Below, in pieces: positions 12,501 through 22,700 of a stretch of DNA of 64,000 bases. The position numbers and the translations under genes are program-made. The stretch's first letter is position 1. Each line of letters opens with the position of its first letter. Source of the DNA: Allomyces macrogynus ATCC 38327 (taxonomy: Eukaryota; Blastocladiomycota; Blastocladiomycetes; Blastocladiales; Blastocladiaceae); NCBI GenBank assembly GCA_000151295.1, contig GG745329.1, forward strand, positions 1,350,654 to 1,414,653, written 5' to 3'. Below the pieces are notes generated by a model. It saw nothing but the letters and a program-made list of their open reading frames with translations. It had not been told where the DNA came from and searched no databases.

Positions 12501-13138
12501 TCAAGATTCGTGTGCAGTTGATGCGCGAGGAAGAGATCGCGCAGTGGACGCTCCTGTTTGCCTGTGGGCCCGCGTTCATGGGACTCGTCTACTTTTTCGC
12601 CGACCTCGTGTGGGTCGAGTACATCAGCGGCCCGTGGAAGCGGCGGAAACAGAGGCGCGGCGGGTCCGCGTGGCCGCGACGCGACGAGGTGTTGCGCGCT
12701 CCCGTTGCCATCGCCGCGTTCCTGGCCGACCCGAGCGCGTGGTGGCCGGCGTTGTGTGCGGTGACGCCAAGGCCGCGGATTCGGCTCGCTGCCGCGCCGA
12801 GGCTCGCAGTCGCCCGGTGGGCGGCGACGTGCCACCAAGCGAGGAAACGCGTGGTCGACGCGGTGGTCCCGCGCAACACCATGGCAGAGCCGGCGTGGCC
12901 ATGGCGAGTGGCCGGTATCGTGCGCGGCGTGATCGTTGGCGTCGCAGTGCTTCCCGTGGCCTCAGTCGTGGTCATGGCCGAGTCGGTACTTCGTGGGGTC
13001 CAGTGGCTCGCCGAGGACGAGCCGCGCGCAAGGGCGCCGGATCCGCCGAAACCGGCGCCGGCGCCGATCGTGCACATTACGGCACCGCTCGGCGCGGTGC
13101 GGCGAGGCTGCTCGCGCGGGCTCGCTGGAGCGGGTTGA
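9575..13138 (+). CDS. PRM1: PRM1-like plasma membrane fusion protein
   Basis: Single exon of 1187 aa. PRM1 is a polytopic protein that promotes plasma-membrane fusion of mating partners. After about 350 disordered residues come six hydrophobic segments near residues 358-380, 440-465, 665-685, 772-790, 990-1012 and 1114-1135, separated by long extracytoplasmic loops. Loop 1 has VSTACTSLITVGRQL and the next segment ends in LTLFTCTLNMALGAM. Loop 2 has FNQRVMHPIKSVLGSINATL, FLYCVVMARIESF and SIKLPRAED, the order I know for the Prm1 family (N-rich amphipathic loop, conserved Cys, LPR). It is about twice the length of yeast Prm1 because of the N- and C-terminal extensions. The start is the first ATG after the leader; other in-frame Met codons are close. 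In a zoosporic fungus it would act in gamete fusion (inference). Confidence 0.78.
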   Translation: MDDNDVEASYLQRMAQSSRARPAPMSQHTAGSSSTSDNDHDRTNIELSSSTRPHGSSVQARTTSQLQPAAVSGRLHQLFALQLAGNGDDEENNSDGSGSSDDAVDHVPDDFWPRRATAEDTAADRSGTREDLTQVDAGGHDNDDYDGPDAVTPRVGLLSQLHRTSSTVDRAKDAEEGFLKRFAALQQQHDDSIAGSDQDEGDSPLPTILRRGQPSQSGVALSQTRVNPPPGDHAVSSSSNMAKLFNKCAVPSNDSLDAAWLGRARMRSASASTVQTMSSTTSGDASTELAALQARLGQFRSTPASPVPVPVTSTSPHTPSPMSNPYSVHVQYVPSRPPPARGEAPARPPYFIPLKDRMLRSFFVYPIFAALIALVRAMWARQMLLDAAQGSIDVVSTACTSLITVGRQLHAPPAKTAKTTNHSIRARAEAAVLALNNNMQTMIAVTRAVIIMIIRDELTLFTCTLNMALGAMSNALVGFAQDMTREWNEAVGNLDTGYQNLISGLNSQLAQILGSTDFTRIFGSSIMSQFGAQNVTQVAGLSPLVIPPATIDAVVAAIRSIPSPEQILMQLDEVLKEPFDLAIKYFITEFIDLASTMGLDPAFIPANAVTATTTTTMTSAAAVAATVTPDPGSDWSSSWLDTCVDGSAFAPTMARYTAAIDDHFRWWIYFSIFSMVMAWLASVVSELGAHWYRKLQTRELTDRRTTADSLTWRVLDPVQYAAVQAISSVVQAFRRARIAVAGRDQLSARDMRRAHALTPGGIVRLARAMSFVLYPPASVLALGALVSLAVVRVQVWYIDTYLATGTVPFQQEIFSTSGRLVAGAAEDLTSSIRRLLNEEFALIDSFSDRAATTFNQRVMHPIKSVLGSINATLAQVDATLTNVVNMVFAPVPIIQQSFEQFLYCVVMARIESFTEIYTSLEPLLSIKLPRAEDITKAATGDPVATSTMMFKNVTLAWLNTMDPTKSAERGVRATLLKIRVQLMREEEIAQWTLLFACGPAFMGLVYFFADLVWVEYISGPWKRRKQRRGGSAWPRRDEVLRAPVAIAAFLADPSAWWPALCAVTPRPRIRLAAAPRLAVARWAATCHQARKRVVDAVVPRNTMAEPAWPWRVAGIVRGVIVGVAVLPVASVVVMAESVLRGVQWLAEDEPRARAPDPPKPAPAPIVHITAPLGAVRRGCSRGLAGAG

Positions 13139-13297
13139 TCCCGACAAGCTTCGACAAGACGCTCGCTATTACCGAGGAAGAGGTCCAGCATAGCTGGCGT
13201 CAGTCATAGGCGTGGTCATAGTTTCTTAACTTGTTTCTTGATTTTCGTTCAACTATAATCTGTGATATCTTTTAGAGGTGTAATGTTTTTTTTGTTT

Positions 13298-13397
13298 NNN
13301 NNNNNNNNNNNNNNNNNNNNNNNNNNNNNNNNNNNNNNNNNNNNNNNNNNNNNNNNNNNNNNNNNNNNNNNNNNNNNNNNNNNNNNNNNNNNNNNNN
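13298..13397. other. Assembly gap (100 N)
   Basis: Exactly 100 N, the conventional placeholder for a gap of unknown size. The left flank is A/T-rich 3' flanking sequence of the PRM1-like gene; the right flank begins inside an apparent reading frame. Distance and even adjacency across this point should not be trusted. Confidence 0.99.
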
Positions 13398-13527
13398 AGC
13401 TGGCGCGAGTCCACTGGGTGGACAAGGAGCCGAACTTGCGCCCGAGACCGGCCAGCTATCGTCGGTGCTGCTGATGGCGCTCAAGGCGGCAAGGGAGGAC
13501 CGCGCCCGCGAGTCGACTGGTTCTTGA
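13398..13527 (+). CDS. Possible 3' end of a gene interrupted by the gap
   Basis: From the right edge of the gap one forward frame is open for about 43 codons, with reasonable composition (LAPETGQLSSVLLMALKAAR then REDRARESTGS), and stops with TGA at 13525-13527, after which the sequence turns A/T-rich. This looks like a C-terminus whose body is missing in the gap. It is too short to identify, and it could be chance. Confidence 0.3.
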
Positions 13528-13624
13528 TTTGCACAATTCGCTCGATTTGCATTTTATAACCACCATCTGTCGACGACTTGGAATCCATTTTACATATATT
13601 CGCCATTGCTCACTGCTTCCGCGT

Positions 13625-14482
13625 TTATTCGTCGGGAATCAGCTTGCGAAAGGTAATTGACGACCGCGGCCGGCGCGGCACCAGGCGCCATTCGCCCGAC
13701 AGCATCGGCCACCAGTCCTCGGTCGCGAACCGGATCCCGTGCGCCCACCGCCACCGCGCGTCGCCCTCGAGCACGAGCAGCGACCCGGGCACGAGCAGCA
13801 CGCGTGCCCAGTCGTGTGTGACCCAGTGAGTCCACGGCCCCGCCGCGACCAGCTCGGCAATCTCATCGTCCGTCGCGACTGGCGGCACATCGTCGGTCTT
13901 GGTTCCAAACAACTCGACCGAATCGACCGGCCCCAACCGCTCGCCCGCGTACGCCCGTTCCGCCTGCTGGTCTCCGGGCGGCACGCGCGTCACGTCCATG
14001 ACGAGCGGCGCGTCGAGGCTCAGGACGGCGACGCCGTCAGCGAACCGCACGAGGTCGACGTGCGGCACGATCCCGTCGCCGGGAGCGTACCCGTTCATGA
14101 TGAGCTGGTCGAACAGGTGCGCGGGATCGCGCGGCGGGTCGAGCGACTGGAAGTGCGCGTGTATCGACGCGGCAATGTCGGCGATCCATGGCGGTAGTGG
14201 GAGGCCAAAGTGCATCGACTGGTTCCGCACACCCGCGGTCAGGCTGCCACCAACATGCTCGTGTAGGCCGAAGGAGACGCGCGCTTGGTCGGTGGGTGAG
14301 ATGAAGTGTGGGAGGAGCGCTAAGCCAGGGACGGATGGGTCGCGCAGGACAAGCGCGTCTGAGCTCGGCGCGGCGGGGATGTTGTCTCTGCTGCCGCCAT
14401 TATCGAAAAGATCGTCATTGTCGCTGTTGTCGTCGTCGTCGTCGTCGTCGCCAAACAGCTCGCGGTACTCGTCGCGGTCCAT
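13625..14482 (-). CDS. AlkB-family Fe(II)/2-oxoglutarate dioxygenase, ALKBH8-like catalytic domain
   Basis: Single exon of 285 aa from the ATG at 14482. AlkB enzymes oxidise methyl or other adducts on nucleic acids or proteins using iron and 2-oxoglutarate. The iron-binding H-x-D is seen in GDGIVPHVDL (H141, D143), the distal His in WRWAHGI, and the 2OG-binding Arg pair in RRPRSSITFRKL near the C-terminus. The segment NGYAPGDGIVPHVDLVRF followed by LSLDAPLVMDV, and LLVPGSLLVLEGDARWRW, most resemble the ALKBH8 oxygenase module, which hydroxylates wobble-uridine modifications in tRNA. There is no RRM or methyltransferase domain, so the substrate is uncertain. The N-terminus carries a Asp/Asn-rich run encoded by a GTC/GAC microsatellite at 14427-14452. 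The gene is divergent from the AXDND1-like gene, about 80 bp away, so the two probably share a promoter. Confidence 0.85.
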   Translation of the reverse strand: MDRDEYRELFGDDDDDDDNSDNDDLFDNGGSRDNIPAAPSSDALVLRDPSVPGLALLPHFISPTDQARVSFGLHEHVGGSLTAGVRNQSMHFGLPLPPWIADIAASIHAHFQSLDPPRDPAHLFDQLIMNGYAPGDGIVPHVDLVRFADGVAVLSLDAPLVMDVTRVPPGDQQAERAYAGERLGPVDSVELFGTKTDDVPPVATDDEIAELVAAGPWTHWVTHDWARVLLVPGSLLVLEGDARWRWAHGIRFATEDWWPMLSGEWRLVPRRPRSSITFRKLIPDE

Positions 14483-14563
14483 GGTGGTTCTTGCGGGGCG
14501 TGAAGAGTCGGCCTGCAACCAAAGGAGCAAAGGCAAGCATCACGAAACGATTGTGCGCTCATA

Positions 14564-17500
14564 GTGCGTCAGACGCACGCCGCCATCGACGTGCTTACCT
14601 GCCGGATCTGTCGCGTCGCGGTGCGATCAAAGCGGCATTGCAGATCTCGCCGACAGTTCGACGACGACGACCGGCCGCACCGCCCCATCTCCCCACCGAG
14701 CACCGATGCGCGCGCACTGGCCGCACTGCATGCGCCGATGTCGCACCTGCCGCAAGCCCTGCTCGACGACCTGCCCAAGCTCGATGACCTCGACCTGGCC
14801 ACGGCCTCGTCGCGCCGCCGCCGTCCCAACAACGGCAAGGATAAGTCGCGCGCCAAGCCACCATTTCACCAACTCGCGCCAATCCTTGAAGCGCTTGATC
14901 CGGACCCTTCCTCGGGCTATGCCGACGCCAATGCGCCCGGCACGGGTGGCCTCGTTGCCGCACACCATGTACCCGACGCTGCCGGCCGGTCGTCGTTCGA
15001 CCTGTCCGACCCGTCGGGCATGCTAACGGCCACCGGCGTCAATTTCGCAGGTCGCGTCTCGCCGAGCCCGCCGGGCACGGGCGGGTCGATGCACGGGAGC
15101 CACCTGCACTTACCCGCGGCCGCGTCCTCTCTCATGCCGGCCGCCGCGCAAGTGCAGGCATCGCGCAAGGAAGTCGTGGCGTTGCGCGACAGCATGCACG
15201 CGATGCTCGCCAAGCTCGGTGCCTCGGACGTGCACCACGAGTACCCGACCGAGATTCGCGCGCTCTTACGGCTCGCCGAGGACGAGCACGTCATCTACGA
15301 CACGGTCTTCAAGGAAATGGTGCGGCAGGTGACGCTGCACATGATTGAGCGCGGCGAAATCCTCGGCGACTTGCGCGCGCGGTACGCCAACATGTTTGCC
15401 CAGATCCCGAAAACCGTGAAGAATGTGTACTCCGACCTGGTCGCACAGCGCACCATCAATAAGCGGCTCGCGGCCGAGATTTTACGGACACGCGACGCCA
15501 TGCATGTGCTCGCCGACCACTTGACCGCGATCAAGCGGTCGGACGCGATGATTGCCGAGCAAGGGCCCGACGCGGAACGGTCTCTGCTCGAAATTCTCGC
15601 GCACACGGAGCACGTCGACGAAACGCTCGCGGAGTACCATAACCTCTACCGGCTGCAGCGGCAGCGGCTCGAGCAGTCGTTGCGGCATGTCGAGGCCGAG
15701 AAGAAGGTCTGGGTCGATGCGGCGACACATCTCGCATTACGCATCGGGTCAGAGCACGGTTTACCGGACGTGGCCATTTTGCAAAAGTACGAGTACGGCC
15801 GCGTGCGCGCCGTCAACCACATTATTTCCATCATGGCCGACCAGTTCCGCGCCGACGTGGCAGCCATGGAGGCCATGATCGAGGACTGGATGGCAAAGTT
15901 GATTGCGCGCGCGCGCGACGTTGAGCGCGAAGACGCCAAGTGCCTGAACGTGCTCGCCAAGACGATGCGCGAAGTACGCATGCTGCATAGCTCGCTCGAT
16001 CTCGATGCCGACGTGGGCGCCAACGACGAGCATTTCAACGGCGGTGCCGGTGGCGCGGCGGGAATGGGACGAAGGCCATCGGCCGTGCCGCACGGGCGCG
16101 GCAAGGGCGGTGCAGCTGCGGCTGCGGCGGCAGCAGCGAACGCGAATCATGGAACCACGGCCGTGCAGTGGGACGACCCTATACTGCAACCCGCCGACCC
16201 GGCCGAGGTCAAGACGGTGGAAAAGGCGCGGCTGCTCAGTCTCTACGAGGCGAAGTCGATCAAGGACTCGCTCAAGAAATGGCTCGACCACGTCAACACG
16301 GTCAGCGTGCGGTACACGTCGGACCGCGACGAGCACATCATGAACGACTTATCGACGCTGCAAAAGTCGCTCGACGGGTGGATCAGTGCGGCGAGCACGA
16401 TCTTGCGCAAGAACGAAAAGTCGACGTCGGGCGACCTTTACGTGCAGTTGCAGGAAAAGCTCGCCGAAATCAAGTCCGACTTGGAGTCGTGGATCATGCG
16501 GCTCAAGGGCAAAGCCTCGGGCGACGACGGCGTGGCCGGCCAGGTGATCTCGTTGCAGAACCAGCTCGAGGACAAGTACTCGGTGTATTCGTCGCGCGAC
16601 AACTCCAAGCCGCTCAACGGCAACGAGCGCGTCATGCTGTCCGAGGCCCTTGTTGCGTGGAATGACCAGCTCTCGCTGCTGACGGGTGCGTTTGCTCTGT
16701 CTTTTTGGCGCGTGAGTGGCGCGACGTGCAACTCATGGCTGCTGGTGCACACATAGCGATTCTAGCATCGAATGCCAACGGCGAGGAAAAGCGCTTGCCC
16801 ATGGTCGTCGAGTCGTGGCTTGGCAAGCTCGTCGACCAGCTCGCAACCGACTCGGAGCTGCGCAGTGACCGTTCGTACTTCATGCATTTCGTTGGATCAG
16901 GTTTCTCCACGAGCGCTCACCACTTCCTCGTGCTTCAGAAAACGTCAAGCTGCACAACACGATGGTCCGCTGGATGGTGCACTTACTCATCAAGACGGGC
17001 CGGCAAGTGCCCGACGAGTCGTGGGACCGCGAGCTCGACGAGATCGAGATTGAAGTAAATGCCGTCAACGAGCGCTTGATCCAAGACTGCGGCGACGCCG
17101 AACTGCTCAGCGACGACCGCAAGGACCTGCGGCTCGTGACACGATCTTACTGCGACGCATGGTTTGGACCCTTCCCCCCTCGCTGCGACACCTATCCGTT
17201 CGATGAACTAACAGCTATTTCTGCATTCAGGATGTACACGGCCAAGCGACTCCTCGAGACCGAAAAGCAAGCTGGCATGATCCAAATCCAGCGGCGGCAA
17301 TCGCAGCTCGGCGGCCTCGGATCCAACCCAGCGACTCCCGGCACCGCGCCGATGCGTCCGGGTACGACCATGTCCGAGCTCGCGCCTATCCGCGACGATG
17401 TGGTCCCCGACGACCGCGACCCGGACGCCGACACCAAAGAGGACCTTCGCGCGTCGCGGCGCGCGTCCTTCCACGCACACTCCACCGTCCCGCTCAGCCT

Positions 17501-17930
17501 GTCCGTCATTGCCAACTCGCCGGCACTGCAGGATATGATGACGTCGCGCGAGCTTGACGTTCTCACGGGCTCGGCGTCGGCGGGGAGAGGCGCGAGTCGG
17601 CCGTCACTCGCCGCGACCCCGTCACCGGCGCGCGGGATGACCGCGCCGAGACGGTTGGCGGAGATGGAGGATGCGCGCGATGTGGGCAGCGACGAGATTC
17701 TCGAGTTCGACTCGTTTTATCTCGACGCGGGGCGCGAGGGCCACGGGAGTTACCCGGACTTGATGAACGTGCCGACGGTCCCGCGAAGTGAGGAGAGCCC
17801 GATGTTTGCGTCAGGGAATGGCGGCAGCGGCAGCGGTGGGGGTATGCCAGGGGCAGGGTCGGGCAAGCCCGCGCTTGCGCCGGCATCAACGTCGTCGCGA
17901 ATCGCGTCGCGCAGATCGTCGGTGATGTGA
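14564..17930 (+). CDS. AXDND1: AXDND1-like axonemal dynein light chain domain protein
   Basis: Exons 14564-16685, 16757-16870, 16939-17161 and 17231-17930 join in phase and give about 1052 aa, close to the vertebrate protein's length. Intron 3 has a clear CTAAC branch site. The N-terminal third (HHEYPTEIRALLRLAEDE, VFKEMVRQVTLHMIERGEIL, YANMFAQIPKTVKNVYSDLV) matches the axonemal dynein light chain domain, a coiled-coil module associated with inner-arm dynein assembly. Long heptad-rich helices continue to about residue 800, followed by a Ser/Gly-rich tail. It is expected in the motile flagellum or its assembly pathway and supports a zoospore-forming host. The start may instead be the ATG at 14738 (MSHLPQALLDDLPKLDD). 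The second intron's donor could also be at 16865. Confidence 0.82.
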
Positions 17931-18203
17931 CTTGCGATGCCAGGCATACAGAACTGGAGTGGCCCTGTACAGTTGAAGACACTTGTTTTGGCCCAGACGC
18001 TGTCGAAATTCAAGTGTCGCTGGCTCGCCGTCCTTGGCGTGCGGTTTCAGTCTGAGGCATTTGATGGCACGGCTCGTCACAACAGATTCAACGAATGTTT
18101 TGATCCAAGACCTGCCCCGTCCACAGTGCCCGGAGCATCAGCGCGGCGGCACCTTTCCGCACCTGGCCTCCCCTCTTCGGCGCCATCCGCGACGCGACTC
18201 ACC

Positions 18204-18503
18204 ATGGCCAAGAACCTGAAAAAGCGTGAGCGCGACGACGGCATGACAGCCGCGACACGGCCGAAGAAGCAGAAGGTCGAGTGGCCCTCCGAAGACCAAA
18301 CGGGCCCCCATCAGCTCCTACTTCACGACTCACTTCAGCCCCAAAGTCCCAAAGTTTCGGCGCTCCGTCGGTCGGTCGCGACGGTCTCCAAGGAACCTCT
18401 CCGTCTAATGACCCGGCCGTCAGCTCCTCGTGTGCTCGTGTCCTCTTCACTGCCCGAACTCGCGTCCAAGACCGGCCAACCTGCCGATTCACCAGCACCA
18501 TAA
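18204..18503 (+). CDS. Basic short ORF, possible upstream exon of the BED/hAT gene
   Basis: An ATG in CACCATGG context starts a Lys/Arg-rich frame (MAKNLKKRERDDG, RPKKQKVEW) resembling a nuclear localisation segment, then becomes Ser/Pro-rich and ends at 18503. It precedes the BED-finger gene in the same direction and could be its first exon through an unresolved intron, or a separate small gene. No family recognised. Confidence 0.35.
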   Translation: MAKNLKKRERDDGMTAATRPKKQKVEWPSEDQTGPHQLLLHDSLQPQSPKVSALRRSVATVSKEPLRLMTRPSAPRVLVSSSLPELASKTGQPADSPAP

Positions 18504-18716
18504 ACCACCTACCCACGACGGCCGCCACGACAGCGTCGATCCGCACTCTCCACGACGAGTTTCCGGTTGGTCGACCACCGGCTGCGCGCGCGGCCGACCT
18601 GGTCCCGATGAAGCAGCCGTTCCCAGTCCCAATGCGCACCAGGCACGGCCGCGGCGAGCCCAGCGCACGGAGACTGGCATGCAACACGCGCACCGTTTGG
18701 GACCTGGCAGTTTGCG

Positions 18717-19291
18717 ATGCCAGGTCCGCGGTCCAAGCTCTTCGGTCGTGTCGAGCCCAATGGCGACCCGACCAAGTACGTTTGCATCAAGTGCGGCTAC
18801 AGTACGTTCTCTCTGCGGTATTTGGCGTCGGCCGTGAGTGCTATGTCGCAGGTCGACACCGACCTGCTCGTTCCGGTAGCGCGGTCCTCGTCGCACATGT
18901 ACCTCCACTACGCGAGCGGCGAGTGTCCTGAAGGGGCAACGCAGCGCGGACATGAGACCGCCGCCACCCACCACCATCATTACCAAGCCGTGCACAACAA
19001 CGTGCCTCTCTGGTCCTGGCACGACGTGATGTTCCTCATCAACGACTGCATTCTTGTCGCGGGACTGCCGCTCGAGACCTTCGAGAACCCGTGGTTTCAG
19101 GCGATGATGGCTGGAATTCAGGTATGGCTGTGCGTGCAGCATAGCGAAGAGACTGTACTGAATCAAACCAACGTCGCGTCCATGGTTCGATACAGATATT
19201 TTCCGCGCAGCACCCGGAGATCAGCTTGGATTTGGCCCTTCTTGCTGCGCGGGGCGAACTCGTGTTGGATCCGGCCGAGTTCGCTGAGTGA
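18717..19291 (+). CDS. BED zinc finger / hAT transposase-derived short protein
   Basis: Exons 18717-18801, 18880-19121 and 19211-19291 give 135 aa in phase. Removing intron 1 (A|GTACGT...GTAG) joins YVCIKCGYT to RSSSHMYLHYASGEC, forming a BED-type zinc finger (C-x2-C, then H-x4-H/C) as found at the N-terminus of hAT transposases. The second exon continues FLINDCILVAGLPLETFENP then WFQAMM, which matches the start of the hAT transposase body. The catalytic RNase H-like core and dimerisation region are absent, so it cannot encode an active transposase. It may be a remnant or a domesticated DNA-binding peptide. The third exon ends LALLAARGELVLDPAEFAE. The upstream extent is unclear. No terminal inverted repeats were recognised nearby. 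Confidence 0.65.
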
Positions 19292-19702
19292 TGTGGAACT
19301 GGTACCGCGCGCCTGCATGCCATTGGACGACCTCTCCGCCAAGGGGGTATCGAAGTAAGAAGATCTGTTTGTGAATTGACCGTGTCTTTTGATAAATTAT
19401 GCCTCGGTGGATCGTGGGGGCCGTGGCAGGCCGTCCCCGGTCGCGGGCTGTGGTGTTAAATTAGCTGGCCGAGCAAAGCGCGGTGGGCTCAAGTTGCGGC
19501 CTTTTGCGCTGTCATGTCCATCAGTGCCGGTATCACGACTCGTCGCACTTATCTCACTCCCACCTGCTCGTTCGCCACTTGAACCTCACTTCCTGACTGC
19601 CCGGATCGGCGCGAACCGAGCCACCGGTGCACATCCCCTCCCCCCTCATTCGCAACAGGTCGCCAATGGATCCCACCCAGCGCCATATCCAAATTCAATC
19701 GT
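19292..19702. other. Intergenic between convergent BED/hAT and IFT122 genes
   Basis: About 410 bases of 3' flanks of two convergent genes. Nothing coding is supported. Confidence 0.4.
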
Positions 19703-22700
19703 TTACGATGCAGCAGTCTTCCCCTCATCCCCGGCCCCCTCCGGCGCCGTCCCGCACAACGGGCACCCCTTGTGCAGGACCGTCAAGTACTCAAAGTCCT
19801 CAGCGTAAAACACGCGGCGGCACCCTCTGCACGCCGTGACCATCACGTCCGGGAGGACGCTGTAGTAGTAGAGCGGCGGCACACACGCGTGCGGCGGCTG
19901 CACCGCCATGACCTGCGCCTTGGGCAGTCGCGACACCGTGCCGCGGTCAACGACCACGGGCCGTACGGCGTTTGCGCCACCCTGTACGGCCACGAGCTGC
20001 AGCATCAGGTCGTCGTCGGCGGCAAACGCCTTGGCAGTCCCGAGCAACGCGTCGATTTCGGTGACGGGAGGGTCGCCGACGACGTGGAACGCGATCAGCG
20101 GCAGGGCGTCGAACGCGTGGAACGCCGACACGAAAGGCTCGCGGCACGACACGCAACGCGCGTCGCGCGCGACCAGCGGGTTGGTCGCCGAGCACGCGGA
20201 ACAGACCGGGTGCAGGTCGTCCTCGGCGTCGGTTGCGGGGGCAGAGCCGACCATACCGCCGTTCTTGCCGTCAGCGGTGGCCTTGGCCGCGCGCAGCTGC
20301 TTGCCGCGCGCCTGCAGCGTCAGCACATCGAGTGTGCCGTGCCACGCGACGGGCACGCGGTACTGCGCGAGTTGCTCGCTCACCTGGAGCGCTAGCTTGG
20401 GCGCGCCAACGGCGTGCGCGAGCTTGACGAGCGCAAACAGCACGCACGCGCGCGACAGACTCGGCGACCATGCGTCCACGTCCGCGTCGGCGACCCCGCT
20501 ACCGCTTCCACTGGACCCAGCTTGCATTCGCGTCGCGAGAAACCGCGCCATATTGAACAGCGTCAAGTGCGCGAGCGACGTGAACGGCTCCTCGACGTAC
20601 CGCACCACATGGTCGTACGCGTACAGCACGTCGGCATGCGCATTGTAGTACTTGAACGACTCGAAATGCGCAACATGCACGTCCGTGAACTGTGCGCGCG
20701 GCACATCGGTCGGAATCGCCTGCAGGTGCACGTGTGCGAGCCGGAACGAATGCCGCGCAGCATCGCCGTACCGCTCCTGCGCGACCGAATTGTCGAGCAG
20801 TTGCCTCAACAACCGAATCGAGAGGTCCATTCGACCCGCGAGCCCAAAGTACTTTTGTGCGCCCGCGAAATCATCAGCGACGAGCAGGTGCTGCGCGTAC
20901 GGCAGGTAGACGAGATGCTCGAGGTGCCGTTCGCGCGCCACGGTAAAGGCGTCGTCGAACCGGTCTTGCTGGACGAGCATGGCCACGAGTCCGGGGTAGT
21001 CGCCCGCGAGTTTGAGCACGGCGGCCACTTGGTCCCACTTTTTGTGTGTGCGGAAAAACTGGCCGCATTGCGCGAGGAGCGGTGGATCCATCTTGTCGCC
21101 GTACGACTGCACGAGCAGCATCACGCGCTCAATCGCGCCGTGCTGCATCAACAGTCGCGCTGCCTGCGTCACGTCGCCGACTTGAAGGTACGTGTCGGCA
21201 GCAGCCTCGTAGTCGTTCTTGTCGCGCAGCAGCTCGGCCTTGTGTTTGAGAATCGCGTCGGTCGGCAGGTTGAGCTGCTTGGCGAGCTTGAGCGCGTATT
21301 CGTACATCATCAGGTCCGTGTACATGGTCACGGCGCGGGACCCTTGGTCCTTGGCCACGTATAGGTCGGCTGCGGCCGCGAAATTACCCCGGATCGCGAA
21401 CACGTCGGCTTGCAACAAGCTTGACGCCGCATCGGGCACGTTCGCCGACGCCGACGGCGACATTGGCTCCGCAGCGCGCGCAAGGGCATTGCCACTGGCC
21501 GCCCCTGGCGCCGATGACGACTGGAGCATGTCAATGTAGGTCAGCATGCGATAGTCCTTGAGGTGCGCAAAACACATTTGCGCCACGTCGAACCTCAGCG
21601 CCACGAGCGCCTCCTGCCCGAGTGCTTCCCAGTCGCGGTCAGTAATGGCGCCGAGGTGCGCGACCTGGAGTGCGCGCGTCCAGTCACGCCGCTCGAGGTA
21701 CTGGTAGAGACACGTGGCCAGCGGCACGTCGACAACCGTCATCGTGTAGGTGTGCAGGCTAAAGAGCTTGGTGCCCTTGAACCCGACCACAAATCCTTGG
21801 TGCGGTTGCTGCAGCGTCGGGAACGTGCTGGCCTTGACCGTGATCTGGTTCTTGCCCGAAAAGCACAGCATGTCGTCGTGGTCGCTGTTCCAGGCCACGC
21901 TCGTCGCGTTCGGCTCCTGGTAGAGCAGGTCGCCGACGGTACCCACATGTCGGAGCTGGTAGACAAAGCACGTCTCGGTATCGTCGATAACGGCGAGCTT
22001 GGTGCGCGACCGGTTGATGTCGATGCACCGCACGGGGCTGCTCTGCTTGACGAGCGGGACCGGGAACGGGTTGTCGAGGAACACCTGGTACGTCCAGCCG
22101 TTGCGCAAACCGACGAGGACGAGTTCGCGGCCAACGGGGCCACCCACAACCTTGATATACCGAATCGGTGCATCGAGTTTCCACTGCCGCTCGTGCTTGC
22201 CCGAGAAATCGTACATTTCGAGACACATGTCCTGGCAAAACAGCACGTGGCGGCCCGTCATGACCATGAGGTTGCAGTCGATGGCCATGGGAATGCGGTC
22301 GCGGATGCGGTACTCGAGCGGGTGCTGCGATTTTGTCGGGCTCGCGTCGCGCGCGAGAATGGTGGCCGCGGCGCCACCCACACCGACCGCCGCCAGCGCC
22401 GCCGTGACGACGGTCGGGTCTTGGACCATTTCGTAAATGATAATCCGTGACGGCAGCTGCACAGCGACCTTATCGAGGTAGATGGCCACCTTTTTCACGT
22501 GGTCACGGAACGGAATGCGGCACGACTGCGCGAGCCCAAAGTGCTGGACAATCACATCTGTGACGCCGGCGCGGTAGACGTAGCGGTCGTGGTGAAGGGC
22601 GTGGACAGTCTGGAAGTCGACCTGGTGCATGGCGAGCAGGCCGTTGTCGGTCGCGACGGCCAGCATGTTGTTGATCGGGCTCATGCTGCACGACCAGAGC

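Noticed and set aside
14427..14452. GTC/GAC trinucleotide run considered as regulatory microsatellite
   Set aside because: It is in frame within the AlkB gene and simply encodes the poly-Asp stretch.
20414..21364. Plus-strand ORF of 316 codons inside IFT122
   Set aside because: Antisense shadow of the IFT122 coding sequence; no independent features.
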